A DNA stretch of 64,000 nt from positions 1,116,001 to 1,180,000 of the forward strand of contig CAWHVF010000005.1 in NCBI GenBank assembly GCA_963832785.1. Reading direction: 5' to 3'. The position numbers and the translations under genes are program-made. Numbering within the stretch: the first letter of the stretch is position 1; the number at the start of each line of letters is the position of its first letter. This DNA comes from CAWBRT01 sp963832785 (GTDB lineage Bacteria; Acidobacteriota; Terriglobia; Terriglobales; Acidobacteriaceae). Shown one piece after another: positions 34,464 to 43,001 of this stretch. Below the pieces are notes generated by a model. It ran no database searches and had not been told where the DNA came from. It saw only the letters and a program-made list of their open reading frames with translations.

Positions 34464-37400
34464 AAGGCACCTCTGAGGAGCTGCGGCCAAATCCCGGCGA
34501 CAACCAGTGCCAGCATCAGGACGATAAGGGCCGTGGCGAGAACGGGCCGGCTGTATGCGCGCGGCGATGCCGGAGCCAATTCCACGCCCCACCAGAAGAG
34601 CGCAATGGCCCGCGCGTAGACGGCAACGCTGAGCATCGCCGCTAGGGCGAGTACGACCAATAACCAGACGCTACCGGATATGGCTACGAATATCCGCCAG
34701 TGCGCGGCATAGCCCAAGGTAAGAGGCACGCCCAGCACAGACAATGCGCCCACGACGAATCCTGTGGCGGCAATCGGATAACGAGAGGCCAGCCCCCGGG
34801 CATCGATCAGCGGAACGCCGTCCGCCTCCGGAGCCGCGAGAGTGGCGAACAGAAGCGCCTTGGCCACGGCATGCACCATTGCTCCGAGCGCCGCGCCTTC
34901 CAAGCCGTACCGGCCGCCCAAAGCAACGGCGGCGACAAGCAGGCCCATGTCTTCTATCGTGGAAAACGCCAGCAGGCGTTTCAGGTCGCGTTGCGCCAAA
35001 GCGAAGAGGGCGCCGAGAATCGCCGAAGCCGCGGCAATTGCCAACCACGGCATGGCAAAGCTGAAGAGCCACGGCTCTGCGACACGCAGTGTGAGCAGCT
35101 CGGCAAAGGCGGCGACATCGACCACCGCGATGACAACACCGGTCACGACAACCGGCGTCGACTCGGCGATCAGCGGCAGCCAGAACCAGAGCGGAACCAG
35201 TCCGAGCTTCACCGCGAAAGCCGACAGCAGCAGAGCCATTGCCAACTGCCCGCTGCCATGCTCAGCAGCCAGCGTACCGCCCAGCATTCCGACCGTCGAG
35301 AGGACGATTGTGGCCAGGTAGGCGTGTCCCGCCACGGCGCGACTACCGGTTCGCCACACCACCACAAGCGCGCTTGCGGCCGCCACCTCAAGCAGTAGCG
35401 TGCGCAAAACCGTGGCCTGCACCAGCAAGCCGCCGCACGCCAGGACACCGGCGACGGCTAGCCAGCCGATAAACTGCCACTCGGCGCGCACCGCAGTTCC
35501 GGCAAGGAGCAGGCCTAGCAAGGAAAAAGCGATCGAAACCACAAGCAGTGGCAGTGGCAGTGGCAGTGGCAGCGACAGTGGCAGTGGCTGAGCGGCAGCG
35601 CCGCCGGCCTGGGTGGCCGGAGCCATCGAAAATGAGACGGACAAAGTGAGCACTGCCATCAGTACGCCGACGATGAGAAGAAAGCGTACTGGCGAGCGTT
35701 CCGTCACCTTCAGCAGCCCCGCCATCCGCGCGGCGAAACTGCACAGGGCCCGCCACCGGCCTAGCCAGAGCCGATCGACGTCACAGACGCGATAAAACGG
35801 ACCGAGGCCCTGCTTGATGATCTGCGAGAAATCGCTGGCGCCGAGGCGTCCCTGCGGACTGAGCGGCTCGCCTCCGGTGAAAACCGAGGGCGCGCCACCG
35901 GCCACGGCAGCTAAACCACGCGCCGGCAGGTGCAACAAGTAAATGAGCCCGCCGACAACAAGCGCTACCACGGCCAATGCCAGGCCGCCCATCGCCACCC
36001 ATGCGCCCTGCCCGGTGGCAAGACCAAGCCAGCTCACTCCGCTCAGCGGTTCGCGTCCGACCGCCGGAAGAAGCGGATTGACCAGATAACTGACGGCCAA
36101 CTGCGGCGCCACGCCCAGCAGCAGGCAACTTGCGGCGAGCACGCCACAGCCTCCGAGCATCGTCCCGGGAGCTTCATGCGCGTGCTCGACGGCTGAACCG
36201 TCATTTCCCAGAAACACCCCGCTGGTTGCCTTCAGTAAAGCGAATACGGTCAGGATGCTGCCCGCCCAGGCAACGAATACGAGCAGGGGCTGGTTGGCTT
36301 CCAGGGCGGCGTTGAACAGCAGCCACTTGCTGGCAAAGCCATTCAGGAGAGGAACGCCCGCGACGCCTGCCGCGCAGACCAGCCAAAGCTGCATGGTGCG
36401 CGGCATGCGGCGCCCCAGGCCGCCCATGGCATCCATGTCCCGGGTGCCGCAGGCATGCTGCACCGCGCCGGCGCACAGGAACAGTCCGCCCTTGAACAGG
36501 CCATGGTTTAGGCAGTGGAAAAGCGCCGCGGCTATGCCCAATGGAGTGCCCAGCCCCAGGCCGACCATCATGTAGCCAATCTGGCTGACGGTGGAGAAGG
36601 CGAGCAGCCGCTTCAGGTCGCGTTCCACCAGCATGAACAAGGCTCCCAGAAGCAGCGTGACCGCTCCCAGCCAGGAGACCGTGCGCCCCCACGATTCCGG
36701 CCAGACTACCAGCGAGTGCATCCTGGCCACCAGGTAGACGCCCGCCTTGACATAGCAGGCGGCGTGCAGCAAAGCGGTGACCGGGGTGGGCGCGGCCATG
36801 GCATCGGGAATCCAGGTGTGCAGCGGGAACTGCACCGATTTGGCCAGAGCGGATACCAGCACCAGCAGGAATATGCCGGTGGTGAAAGCGCTCTGCACCG
36901 CCGCGTCGGTCCAGCGCGTCGATCCCGTCCTGACGTAGAGCAGCACCACCGCCAGCAGAAGGCCGTAGCCGGCCAGATGCGTCATGGTCAGGACCTTGCG
37001 CGCGCCGTAAGCAGCCTCAGGCAGGCGGTACCAGAAGCCAACCAGGAGGAACGAGCAGAGGCCGACGACCTCCCAACTGAAATAGATCAGAAGCAGGTCC
37101 GAGGTGTAGACCAGATTAATAAGTCCGGCGATGAACAGCAGGAGAAGCGAGTAAAAGCGGGTGGTTCCCTTCTCGCGCTCCATGTAGCGGGCCGAATAAA
37201 ACAGCACGGCGGCGCCGATCCCGGCCGCCATGAGAGCGAAAAGGAACGAAAGCCCGTCGACGTGGTATGCGAGCCGGACCGGGCCATCCCAAAAGCCAAA
37301 GCTCGCCTCCAGCGCACGTCCGGCCAGGATCAACGGCCAGGCAGCGAGCACGCCCGCCAGACTGCCCAGGCCGGCGGCAAAGGCAAGCCAACCCTTGGCA

Positions 37401-37510
37401 CGGGCGGAGAGCGCTCCGGCAAGGAGCATCTGGAGCGCCATTCCCGCCGCCAGCAATCCCAGCGGGAACAGCACTACCCATCCGGCAGATGCGACACTCT
37501 GCTGCATCAT
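34460..37510 (-). CDS. Fused double antiporter subunit (HyfB/NuoL-like + NuoM/N-like)
   Basis: This 1016-residue protein carries two proton-channel modules in one chain. Module 1 (about 1-620) is NuoL/HyfB-like: LIYFSWEVVGLCSFLLVGFW (channel Glu), SVQFPLHTWIPDAMAAPTPV, ALLHAACYVKAGVYLVARM (channel Lys), ERDLKRLLAFSTVSQIGY. Module 2 (about 665-1016) has AFAVKLGLVPLWFWLPLI, AQRDLKRLLAFSTIEDMG and HAVAKALLF. Where module 1 has the VKAG lysine helix, module 2 reads VVTGVVIAVVDVAAF, so that channel Lys is absent. Known complexes use separate genes for such subunits. A (Pro-Leu) stretch coded by a 6-base repeat joins the halves. Confidence 0.9.
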   Translation of the reverse strand: MMQQSVASAGWVVLFPLGLLAAGMALQMLLAGALSARAKGWLAFAAGLGSLAGVLAAWPLILAGRALEASFGFWDGPVRLAYHVDGLSFLFALMAAGIGAAVLFYSARYMEREKGTTRFYSLLLLFIAGLINLVYTSDLLLIYFSWEVVGLCSFLLVGFWYRLPEAAYGARKVLTMTHLAGYGLLLAVVLLYVRTGSTRWTDAAVQSAFTTGIFLLVLVSALAKSVQFPLHTWIPDAMAAPTPVTALLHAACYVKAGVYLVARMHSLVVWPESWGRTVSWLGAVTLLLGALFMLVERDLKRLLAFSTVSQIGYMMVGLGLGTPLGIAAALFHCLNHGLFKGGLFLCAGAVQHACGTRDMDAMGGLGRRMPRTMQLWLVCAAGVAGVPLLNGFASKWLLFNAALEANQPLLVFVAWAGSILTVFALLKATSGVFLGNDGSAVEHAHEAPGTMLGGCGVLAASCLLLGVAPQLAVSYLVNPLLPAVGREPLSGVSWLGLATGQGAWVAMGGLALAVVALVVGGLIYLLHLPARGLAAVAGGAPSVFTGGEPLSPQGRLGASDFSQIIKQGLGPFYRVCDVDRLWLGRWRALCSFAARMAGLLKVTERSPVRFLLIVGVLMAVLTLSVSFSMAPATQAGGAAAQPLPLSLPLPLPLPLLVVSIAFSLLGLLLAGTAVRAEWQFIGWLAVAGVLACGGLLVQATVLRTLLLEVAAASALVVVWRTGSRAVAGHAYLATIVLSTVGMLGGTLAAEHGSGQLAMALLLSAFAVKLGLVPLWFWLPLIAESTPVVVTGVVIAVVDVAAFAELLTLRVAEPWLFSFAMPWLAIAAASAILGALFALAQRDLKRLLAFSTIEDMGLLVAAVALGGRYGLEGAALGAMVHAVAKALLFATLAAPEADGVPLIDARGLASRYPIAATGFVVGALSVLGVPLTLGYAAHWRIFVAISGSVWLLVVLALAAMLSVAVYARAIALFWWGVELAPASPRAYSRPVLATALIVLMLALVVAGIWPQLLRGAL
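35545..35588. repeat. In-frame hexanucleotide repeat (GGCAGT)n
   Basis: About seven units of GGCAGT with one variant unit (GACAGT region) span 35545-35588 on the plus strand. On the coding strand they give alternating Pro-Leu with one Ser, at residues about 641-655 of the fused antiporter, at the junction of the two modules. As the period is six bases, slippage would change linker length without breaking the frame. Confidence 0.85.
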
Positions 37511-37515
37511 CCGGC

Positions 37516-37788
37516 TCAGCCCCCTGCCACCATGGGAAAAAAGACGACGTGATCTTCCGCTGCGAGCGGAGTATCAAGCCCCTTCAGCAGCGCGGCATCC
37601 TGCCCGTTCACCAAAATGATGATCGCGCCGCTGAGGCGCCCCTCGTGGAAGACCTTTTTCTCGAAGGCGACGCCGTACTGGGAGACGAGGTCCCCCAGAA
37701 GCGCGCGCAGCGTTGGCGCCGCCTTGTTCCACTGCTGTTCTCCCCGCCCCGTCAGTGTCCGGATATCGGCAAAGTACTTTATGATCAC
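37516..37788 (-). CDS. MoaD/ThiS-family sulfur carrier
   Basis: The 90-residue protein reads IIKYFADIRTLTGRGEQQW to the C-terminal FFPMVAGG. The terminal Gly-Gly is the site that is adenylated and thiocarboxylated in MoaD. I chose GTG 37788 with AGAGG upstream, because the longer open frame lies over the AOR gene. Its place directly after the AOR gene (14-base gap) suggests it supplies sulfur for the tungsto- or molybdopterin of that enzyme, as seen next to other AOR genes. Confidence 0.82.
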   Translation of the reverse strand: MIIKYFADIRTLTGRGEQQWNKAAPTLRALLGDLVSQYGVAFEKKVFHEGRLSGAIIILVNGQDAALLKGLDTPLAAEDHVVFFPMVAGG

Positions 37789-37802
37789 CGCCAACCTCTG
37801 GA

Positions 37803-39608
37803 TCAGGCCAGCTGCAACTCCTGCAGGCATTCCTTGGTCGGCACGCCTTTTTCGTTCCAGCCGCGGAGCTTGTAGTACTCGGGAAGCATCTCGGGCACGT
37901 GGCTCACTTCGCCCTTGGCTGGTCCGGACTTGACCGGGCTCTTCAGCAGGCGTTCCGGCAGCGTGTCGTCCGCCGCCGTCAGGCCCGCCTTCAAATTGAA
38001 GAGCCGCTCCAGGTTCCAGATCCTTTCGCCGGCCTTGATGTACTCCTCGGTCGTGTAACTGACGCCGGTGAGCGCGCTCAGCAATTCGGCATAGTTGTCT
38101 CCGCCCATGCCGAAGGTGCCGAAGATGCATCCGCCGGAGGCATCGATGGCCGCGGTCAGGTCCTGGAAGAGTTTGGTCCACTGCGGCTTGTCCTTGGTAT
38201 CGCGCGGATCAAGCTTGGCCCCGCAGCCCAGCACCTCCACCGCGATGGTGTAGCCCTTCACGTGGCAGCCGCCGCGATTGCAGGTGGCATACTCCAGCCC
38301 GATGCCCTGCACGCCGCGCGGATCGTAAGCAGGCATCTCCTGCTTCTTCACCGTCATGGCGAACTCCGGATGCCCGAGCGAGGAGGCGAAGCGATAGGAG
38401 CCCAGCGCAAGCCGGTCGCCGATGCCCTCGCGCAGGCCGATCTTGCGCGTCAGCTCGACCAGCGCATCGGGATTGCCGAAGCTCAGGTTCATCCCGTCGG
38501 CGTCTTTCGGCGCGAGGATTCCCGCCTCGTAGAGATCCATAGCGCAGGCGACGGTGGCGCCTAAAGATATGGGGTCGAGCCCAAGTTCGTTGCACAGGCT
38601 GTTGCTCTTGGCGATGGCGTCGAGGTTGTCGATGCCGCAGTCCGGCCCCATGGCCCAAGTAGCCTCGTACTCGGGCCCCTCTCCTTCGTTTGCATATTTG
38701 GGATTGGTGACGCGGGTGACACGTCCGCAACTGATGACGCAGGAAAAACAGCCCTTCGGACGAACCAGGATGTTGGCCGAGAGGGACTCGCCGCCGACTT
38801 TGTCGGCCGTCGCGAACTGGGAGTCGTGGAAGTTGCGGGCCGGCAACGCGCCAGTCTCATTCAGGATATTAATGAGAACGTCCGTCCCATAAGCTTTCAG
38901 TCCCGCGCCGCCCACCGGGTGCTCCTTCAGCAGCTTGCGCCCCTTCCACACGGCTGTCTCGAAGCCCTTGGGATCGGCCACCTGAATGGGTTTGGTTCCG
39001 ACCACCGCCACTGCCTTCAGGTTCTTGGAGCCCATGACCGCGCCCACGCCGGAACGGCCGGCGGCGCGAAACATGTCATTCATGATGGCGGCAAACAGCA
39101 CCTGCTTCTCGCCGGCAGGGCCGATGCATGCAACCTTGGCTTCTTCGTCGGTCTCCTTGCGCACCATATCGGTGGTGTCGGGCACCAACTGTCCCCACAG
39201 CTTAGAGGCGTCGCGGATCTCGACTTGGTCGTCCTTGATCCAGATATACACCGGCTTGGCGGCTTTGCCCTCAATGACCAGGGCATCGTAGCCGGCGTAG
39301 TGCAGTTCCGGGCCGAAGGTGCCACCGGAATTCGAGCCGGCAATGGCGCCGGTCAGGGGGCTCTTGGTCACCACGTGATAGCGTCCGCCGGACGGGGCGA
39401 ACGTCCCGGAAAATGGCCCAGGCGCGAAGATAAGTTTGTTCTCCGGCGAAAAGGGATCGACTTTGGGGTCGACCTCGTCGATAAAAAGCTTGTCGCCCAA
39501 GCCGCGCGCTCCCAGAAACAAAGTCGCGTCCTTGGGATTGGTTGCTTGCTTGGTAACCGTTTCAGTCGCTAGATTGACGCGCAGAATTGTGCCGCTCCAT
39601 CCGTACAT
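37803..39608 (-). CDS. Aldehyde:ferredoxin oxidoreductase (tungsten-type)
   Basis: The 601-residue protein starts MYGWSGTILRVNL. It has the AOR pterin-binding regions (SGTFAPSGGRYHVVTKSPLT, FRAAGRSGVGAVMGSKNLKA), the cluster ligands C-x2-C-x3-C in RPKGCFSCVISCGR, and the later TCNRGGCHVKGY and VLGCGAK, where the fourth Cys is expected. The family oxidises aldehydes to acids with low-potential electrons, using W (or Mo) bis-pterin. It could also belong to a subgroup with another substrate. ATG 39608 lies 1 base after the ferredoxin-subunit stop. No lesion. Confidence 0.93.
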   Translation of the reverse strand: MYGWSGTILRVNLATETVTKQATNPKDATLFLGARGLGDKLFIDEVDPKVDPFSPENKLIFAPGPFSGTFAPSGGRYHVVTKSPLTGAIAGSNSGGTFGPELHYAGYDALVIEGKAAKPVYIWIKDDQVEIRDASKLWGQLVPDTTDMVRKETDEEAKVACIGPAGEKQVLFAAIMNDMFRAAGRSGVGAVMGSKNLKAVAVVGTKPIQVADPKGFETAVWKGRKLLKEHPVGGAGLKAYGTDVLINILNETGALPARNFHDSQFATADKVGGESLSANILVRPKGCFSCVISCGRVTRVTNPKYANEGEGPEYEATWAMGPDCGIDNLDAIAKSNSLCNELGLDPISLGATVACAMDLYEAGILAPKDADGMNLSFGNPDALVELTRKIGLREGIGDRLALGSYRFASSLGHPEFAMTVKKQEMPAYDPRGVQGIGLEYATCNRGGCHVKGYTIAVEVLGCGAKLDPRDTKDKPQWTKLFQDLTAAIDASGGCIFGTFGMGGDNYAELLSALTGVSYTTEEYIKAGERIWNLERLFNLKAGLTAADDTLPERLLKSPVKSGPAKGEVSHVPEMLPEYYKLRGWNEKGVPTKECLQELQLA

Positions 39609-39609
39609 G

Positions 39610-40086
39610 TCACACCCCCTCGAATGCGGTCTTGAACTTGCTCGCAAAGACTTTCTTCCGCGAGCGGGTGGAGATGCTGTCCTCGACGAATTCGAGCGCC
39701 TGGCTGGGACAGAACTTCACGCAGGCCGGATCGCCGTCGCAGAGGTCGCACTTGAGAATTGCTTCGGTGACACCGTCATAGACAGCATTGCCGAACGGGC
39801 ACGCGATGGTGCACATGCGGCAACCTATGCAGATGGCGCGCTTATAGGCAACCAGGGTCGTTCCCTTGGCGCGGTGGAGTGCGCCGGTCGGGCACACTGT
39901 AACGCACGACGCGGTGTCGCACTGCTGGCACATCATGGGAACGGAGAACCCCTGCCGTTCCCAGGCGTAAACATGGACACGGCTGGCGGTGGGCCGGAAC
40001 TGTCCCTCGTGCCGGAAGCCGCAAGCGAGCGTGCAGTTACGGCAGCCCGTACACCTGTCCGGGTGGATCATAAGTACATTCGCCAT
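39610..40086 (-). CDS. Four-cluster ferredoxin subunit (HycB/AOR electron-transfer type)
   Basis: The 158-residue protein has four 4Fe-4S motifs: CTGCRNCTLAC, CQQCDTASCVTVCP, CIGCRMCTIACP and CDLCDGDPACVKFCP. This is the fold of HycB/HydN and of the small AOR subunit. It would carry electrons from the AOR to the hydrogenase module, taking the place that HycB has between formate dehydrogenase and Hyc in formate hydrogenlyase. I chose the ATG at 40086, with GGGGTGATT upstream; a longer frame to 40314 is not conserved in character. Confidence 0.9.
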   Translation of the reverse strand: MANVLMIHPDRCTGCRNCTLACGFRHEGQFRPTASRVHVYAWERQGFSVPMMCQQCDTASCVTVCPTGALHRAKGTTLVAYKRAICIGCRMCTIACPFGNAVYDGVTEAILKCDLCDGDPACVKFCPSQALEFVEDSISTRSRKKVFASKFKTAFEGV

Positions 40087-40423
40087 AATCACCCCATTCG
40101 CAATTTCTTCGCTGCTTTGCTCGGCTGAACTGGTAATCGATTCAGGTCGAACTGAAAATGAGAGGCCCCAAGAAATGCGCTGTTGTATGATTCGCCACGA
40201 ATTGTACCGCTCATTAACGGTTTTACAAGCAAAACAGTCTCGGCAAATGCTGGGAATCTTGCTCCAGATTTCGGCTTCAGGACGGTTATCAAAGGCGGGC
40301 GAATTTCTCAACAAAAGCGCGAGGGGGGAGAATGTAAACTATTGAAAAAAGAGCGCATTATTTTCTGCTGGCCCCGGACTGCCTGTAAAGCGCTGCAGCA
40401 CTTCTGTCCTCTGTTTACACGTA
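40087..40423. other. Spacer between MoaD-like gene and AOR operon
   Basis: About 340 bases without a supportable gene. It breaks the otherwise tight minus-strand run and probably holds the promoter for the AOR-hydrogenase genes. I could not place -35/-10 or -24/-12 boxes with confidence. Confidence 0.4.
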
Positions 40424-40693
40424 TCAGCCCCCCGAAACGGGGGTTACCAGCACCAGCTCCTGGCCCGGTTCGACGATGGAGTCCAGCCGCAGCTCCAGGC
40501 CGCCGTTGCCGATCATCAGGTTGTCCGTGATCTCGCGCTGCTGGCGGAGGTAGTTGGCGAATAACGGATACCTGCTGCGCAGCTCCTGCAGAATCGCGCT
40601 CACCGGTAACGGTCCGTCACAGGAGAGCATGACTTCCCTGCTTCCCAGCAAAGAGGCAATATGTCCGAATGCTCTGATCTTAATCTGCGGCAA
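40424..40693 (-). CDS. MoaD/ThiS-family sulfur carrier, second copy
   Basis: The 89-residue protein reads PQIKIRAFGHIASLLGSREV and ends LVTPVSGG, the di-Gly tail needed for thiocarboxylation. It differs strongly from the copy at 37516, so it is not a recent duplicate. It could serve molybdopterin synthesis generally, while the other serves the AOR, or the reverse. It lies at the head of the minus-strand run, divergent from the CitE-like gene. Confidence 0.8.
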   Translation of the reverse strand: MPQIKIRAFGHIASLLGSREVMLSCDGPLPVSAILQELRSRYPLFANYLRQQREITDNLMIGNGGLELRLDSIVEPGQELVLVTPVSGG

Positions 40694-40902
40694 CGGCGGC
40701 CACCTCTCTCAACAGCCAAAATTGCACCCCGACAGCGCGCCGCAGTCTCGAATTTTACGACAAGCGGCGGCCATCCGCCGGCAACCGAGCATTTCAGTGC
40801 AGGCTCCGGCCGAAACTACGACTTGAAACCGATTCACTGCTGTGGTCCAACTATGATAGATAAACACTTAATAAGCGCAATCATTTTTCAAGGTGAAGCC
40901 AC

Positions 40903-41763
40903 TTGATCACACGATCGATGTTGTTTGCCCCCGGCGATAAGGCGCGCGTACTCCAGAAATCGCTGGATGCCGGCGCCGACTGCGTCATCTGGGACCTGGA
41001 GGATGCGGTTGCTCAGGCCCAAAAAGACCTGGCCCGGATGACTATCGGCGAGGCTCTGAAATCCCTCCCGCCACAGCATGTACCTGTCTTTGTGCGTATA
41101 AATGCCGTCAGCACGAAAATGCTCGAAGCCGACCTGGCCAAGATTGTTCAGCCGGGGTTACACGGCCTGCTGTTGCCCAAAGCCGAATCCGCGTCGCACG
41201 TGCAAGAGCTCGTGCGCGCCCTGGTTCGGCTGGAGAAGGCGAACGGGTTAAAAGAGGGCACAATCAAGATCCGCTGTCTGGTGGAAACCTGTCTCGGCGC
41301 GCTGAACGCCTACAGCCTTGCCACCGCCAGCCCGCGAGTGGAGGCGTTGTGCCTGGGCGCGGAGGATTTCACGCTCGATCTCGGCGTCCCGCGCAGCCGG
41401 GAGGGCGTCGAGCTTGCTCACGCTCGCGGAGAAATAGCGCTTGCCGCCGGTGCCGCCAAAATCACGGCAATTGACACCGTCTTCTCATTCCTCAACGATG
41501 AAGAGGGCTTGGTTCAGGAGTGCCGATTGGCGCGGCGTATCGGTTTCCGTGGTAAGCTGGCTCTCCATCCCAAGCAAGTGCCGATCATAAACAGCGAGTT
41601 TTCGCCGTCTGCCAGCGAACTGGCTTTCGCGGAGAAGGTTGTACAGGCGTTCGCCGAAGCTCAGCAGCGCAACCTGGGCGTAATCACCGTCGATGGCCGC
41701 ATGATCGACGCCCCTATCGCCGAGCGCGAAAGACTTCTTTTGCAGTCATACAAGAAAGTGTGA
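40903..41763 (+). CDS. HpcH/HpaI (CitE-like) CoA-ester lyase
   Basis: The 286-residue protein is a TIM-barrel lyase of the CitE/malyl-CoA lyase family: SMLFAPGDKARVLQKSLDAGADCVIWDLEDAV (read in two parts), VRINAV, LLPKAES, the Mg-binding Glu in RCLVETCLGALNAY, LCLGAEDFTLDLG and ALHPKQVPIIN. It would split malyl-CoA, citramalyl-CoA or a relative into acetyl-CoA and an oxo acid. The start is TTG 40903 behind AGGTGA. The acyl-CoA ligase genes 10 bases downstream could make its substrate. Confidence 0.87.
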   Translation: MITRSMLFAPGDKARVLQKSLDAGADCVIWDLEDAVAQAQKDLARMTIGEALKSLPPQHVPVFVRINAVSTKMLEADLAKIVQPGLHGLLLPKAESASHVQELVRALVRLEKANGLKEGTIKIRCLVETCLGALNAYSLATASPRVEALCLGAEDFTLDLGVPRSREGVELAHARGEIALAAGAAKITAIDTVFSFLNDEEGLVQECRLARRIGFRGKLALHPKQVPIINSEFSPSASELAFAEKVVQAFAEAQQRNLGVITVDGRMIDAPIAERERLLLQSYKKV

Positions 41764-41773
41764 GGGTATTCCT

Positions 41774-42988
41774 GTGGGACGCTTACTGGAAAACCATAGC
41801 AAACAGCTTTTGGCGCAACATCAGATTCCCGTGCCGCGCCATTTCGTTGCCACAACCGCGGAGGAAGCCGGTGAGCAGGCCCAGGCGCTGGGTTGTGAAG
41901 TGGTGCTGAAGGCGCTGGTGCCTGTAGGCAAGCGAGGCAAGGCGGGGGCGATCAAGTTCGCCTCCACTCCGGCTTTGGCCCGCCAGGCCGCCGGGCAGTT
42001 GCTGGGTACGTCGGTCCGCCATTACCCGGTCGAGAAGGTTCTGGTGGAAGAAAAGATCGCCATCGAACGCGAACTGTTCGTCTCCTTCACCATCGACAAG
42101 ATGGCGCGCCGCACGGCCGTGCTGGCCAGTTCGGCAGGCGGCATCGACGTGGAAGAGATCAGCAGCAAGCACCCTGAACTCATGCGCGTGGTTTACGCGG
42201 ACCCGTACAAAGGTCTGCCGGAGTTCAGAGCCAAGGAAATCTGGGCCGAGCTGGGATTGCAAGGAGCCGCGCTGCGCCAGGCAGCCGATATCCTGATCAA
42301 GCTCTATCGAGTGTTTGTGCAATACGACTGCACCGTGCTGGAGATCAATCCCCTGGCATTGACGAAGGAAGGCAAAGCGATCGCGGCAGCCTCGGTGATG
42401 GGTGTCGACGACGGCGCCATGTACCGGCATCCGGAGCTCTCGGAATTCGTGCAATTGGGAAGCGACCGCGCCTGGCGTCCGCTCACCGCCCTGGAGAAGC
42501 AGGCGGTCGAAGTGAACGAAGCCGATCCCTACCGCGGCACGGCCCGCTACACCGAAATGGATGGCGGTGACATCGGTTTCATGTGCAGCGGCGGGGGCGG
42601 CAGCCTGACCATGTTCGACGCGCTGCGTTATTTCGGCGGCCAGCCGGCTAACTACACGGAGTTCGGCGGCAATCCCCCCGAGCAAAAAGTCTATGGCTTG
42701 GTGAAGGTGATCCTGTCGAAGCCTGGCGTCAGAGGCTTGTTCGTGGCGGGCAACATCACCAACAATACCCAGGTCGACCTGGTGTCCAGCGGCATTGTGC
42801 GCGCGCTCAAAGACAAAGGTATCGACCCGGCCAAGTTTCCGGTGGTGGTGCGATACGCGGGCGTCAATGACTCGGTAGGCCGCCTGACCTTCACCAGCGC
42901 TGGCGTCGAATACTACGGCGATGAGACAACCATGACCGTGGCAGCCCGCAGAATGGTCGAGAAGATGAAACAGGTTTACGGCGGCTGA
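41774..42988 (+). CDS. Acyl-CoA ligase beta subunit (SucC/MtkA-like)
   Basis: The 404-residue protein has the ATP-grasp fold of succinyl/malate-CoA ligase beta subunits: LLENHSKQLLAQHQIPVPRH, VLKALVPVGKRGKAGAIKFA, the ATP-grasp Glu/Asn in CTVLEINPLAL, and a C-terminal GFMCSGGGGSLTMFDALRYF and NYTEFGGNPPEQKVYG domain. It binds the nucleotide and acid. Between a lyase and the alpha subunit, malate is a plausible acid. Start is GTG 41774. It is more diverged than true SucC, so the substrate remains open. Confidence 0.85.
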   Translation: MGRLLENHSKQLLAQHQIPVPRHFVATTAEEAGEQAQALGCEVVLKALVPVGKRGKAGAIKFASTPALARQAAGQLLGTSVRHYPVEKVLVEEKIAIERELFVSFTIDKMARRTAVLASSAGGIDVEEISSKHPELMRVVYADPYKGLPEFRAKEIWAELGLQGAALRQAADILIKLYRVFVQYDCTVLEINPLALTKEGKAIAAASVMGVDDGAMYRHPELSEFVQLGSDRAWRPLTALEKQAVEVNEADPYRGTARYTEMDGGDIGFMCSGGGGSLTMFDALRYFGGQPANYTEFGGNPPEQKVYGLVKVILSKPGVRGLFVAGNITNNTQVDLVSSGIVRALKDKGIDPAKFPVVVRYAGVNDSVGRLTFTSAGVEYYGDETTMTVAARRMVEKMKQVYGG

Positions 42989-43001
42989 GGGGAGGAACGT
43001 C

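Noticed and set aside
35545..35588. CRISPR-like array
   Set aside because: The units are six bases, contiguous, without spacers, and inside a coding gene.
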